Assembly (NCBI GenBank): GCA_005788935.1 | Contig: SYAK01000181.1 | Coordinates: forward strand, 1-5,470 | Reading direction: 5' to 3' | Source of the DNA: Pseudomonadota bacterium | Lineage (GTDB): Bacteria; Myxococcota; UBA9042; PHBI01 | DNA: 5,470 nt | Shown: positions 5,415 to 5,470 of the stretch, in pieces | Position numbering within the stretch: the first letter of the stretch is position 1 | Layout of the letters: every line of letters starts with the position of its first letter | The notes under the pieces: generated by a model | Database searches by the model: none | What the model saw: only the letters and a program-made list of their open reading frames with translations | What the model was told of the DNA's origin: nothing | Program-made: the position numbers and the translations under genes

Positions 5415-5470
5415 ATGATCCGCAGCATGCACAGCGCCGCCTCGGGCATGGAGGCGATGCAGACCAACAT
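5415..5470 (+). CDS. flgG: Flagellar distal rod protein FlgG (5' end, partial)
   Basis: Only 18 full codons fall inside the window. They read MIRSMHSAASGMEAMQTN, which matches the highly conserved FlgG start (MIRSLYTAATGMEAQQ in many species). FlgG polymerises into the distal rod, around which the FlgH L-ring assembles. The gene continues beyond base 5470. It follows flgF directly in the common flgF-flgG order and has its own good ribosome binding site. Nothing can be said about the rest of the protein. Confidence 0.88.
   Translation, partial: MIRSMHSAASGMEAMQTN

Noticed and set aside
4550..5470. A 306-codon minus-strand frame opposite flgF
   Set aside because: It mirrors the FlgF codons and has no recognisable domain; the plus strand encodes a full FlgF and a FlgG start.

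Overview
This window is part of a flagellar gene cluster from a GC-rich (roughly 70% by eye) Gram-negative bacterium. The outer-membrane L-ring lipoprotein FlgH implies a two-membrane envelope. FlhF and FlhG suggest polar or otherwise number-controlled flagella. The strong preference for C/G-ending codons and the gene content would fit a flagellated Myxococcota or another deltaproteobacterial-type lineage, but that placement is inference only.

Layout: positions 1-103 hold what looks like the tail of an unidentified upstream gene. Then come three tightly coupled plus-strand genes, flhF (168-1505), flhG (1502-2437) and fliA (2434-3177), each overlapping the next by 4 bases. A short convergent gap (3178-3264) with a 12-base palindrome and weak hairpins separates fliA from fliJ, which lies on the minus strand (3265-3717). 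A divergent promoter region (3718-3849) follows, with a strong sigma-54 (-24/-12) promoter reading into flgH and a weaker back-to-back candidate reading into fliJ. The plus strand then carries flgH (3850-4563), flgF (4589-5380) and the first 56 bases of flgG (5415 onward).

How the genes work together: FlhF (SRP-type GTPase) and FlhG (MinD-type ATPase) set flagellar position and number. FliA (sigma-28) is expected to turn on late genes. FliJ serves the type III export apparatus. FlgF and FlgG build the rod, and FlgH forms the L-ring around it. The sigma-54 promoter places flgH-flgF-flgG, and perhaps fliJ, in a middle structural class under an enhancer-binding activator that is not in the window.

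I see no mobile element, CRISPR array, RNA gene or clearly new system. The points worth a second look are the divergent sigma-54 promoter pair, an FlhG without the N-terminal FlhF-activating helix paired with an FlhF whose GTPase motifs are altered, the isolated fliJ, and the flgH-flgF-flgG order.
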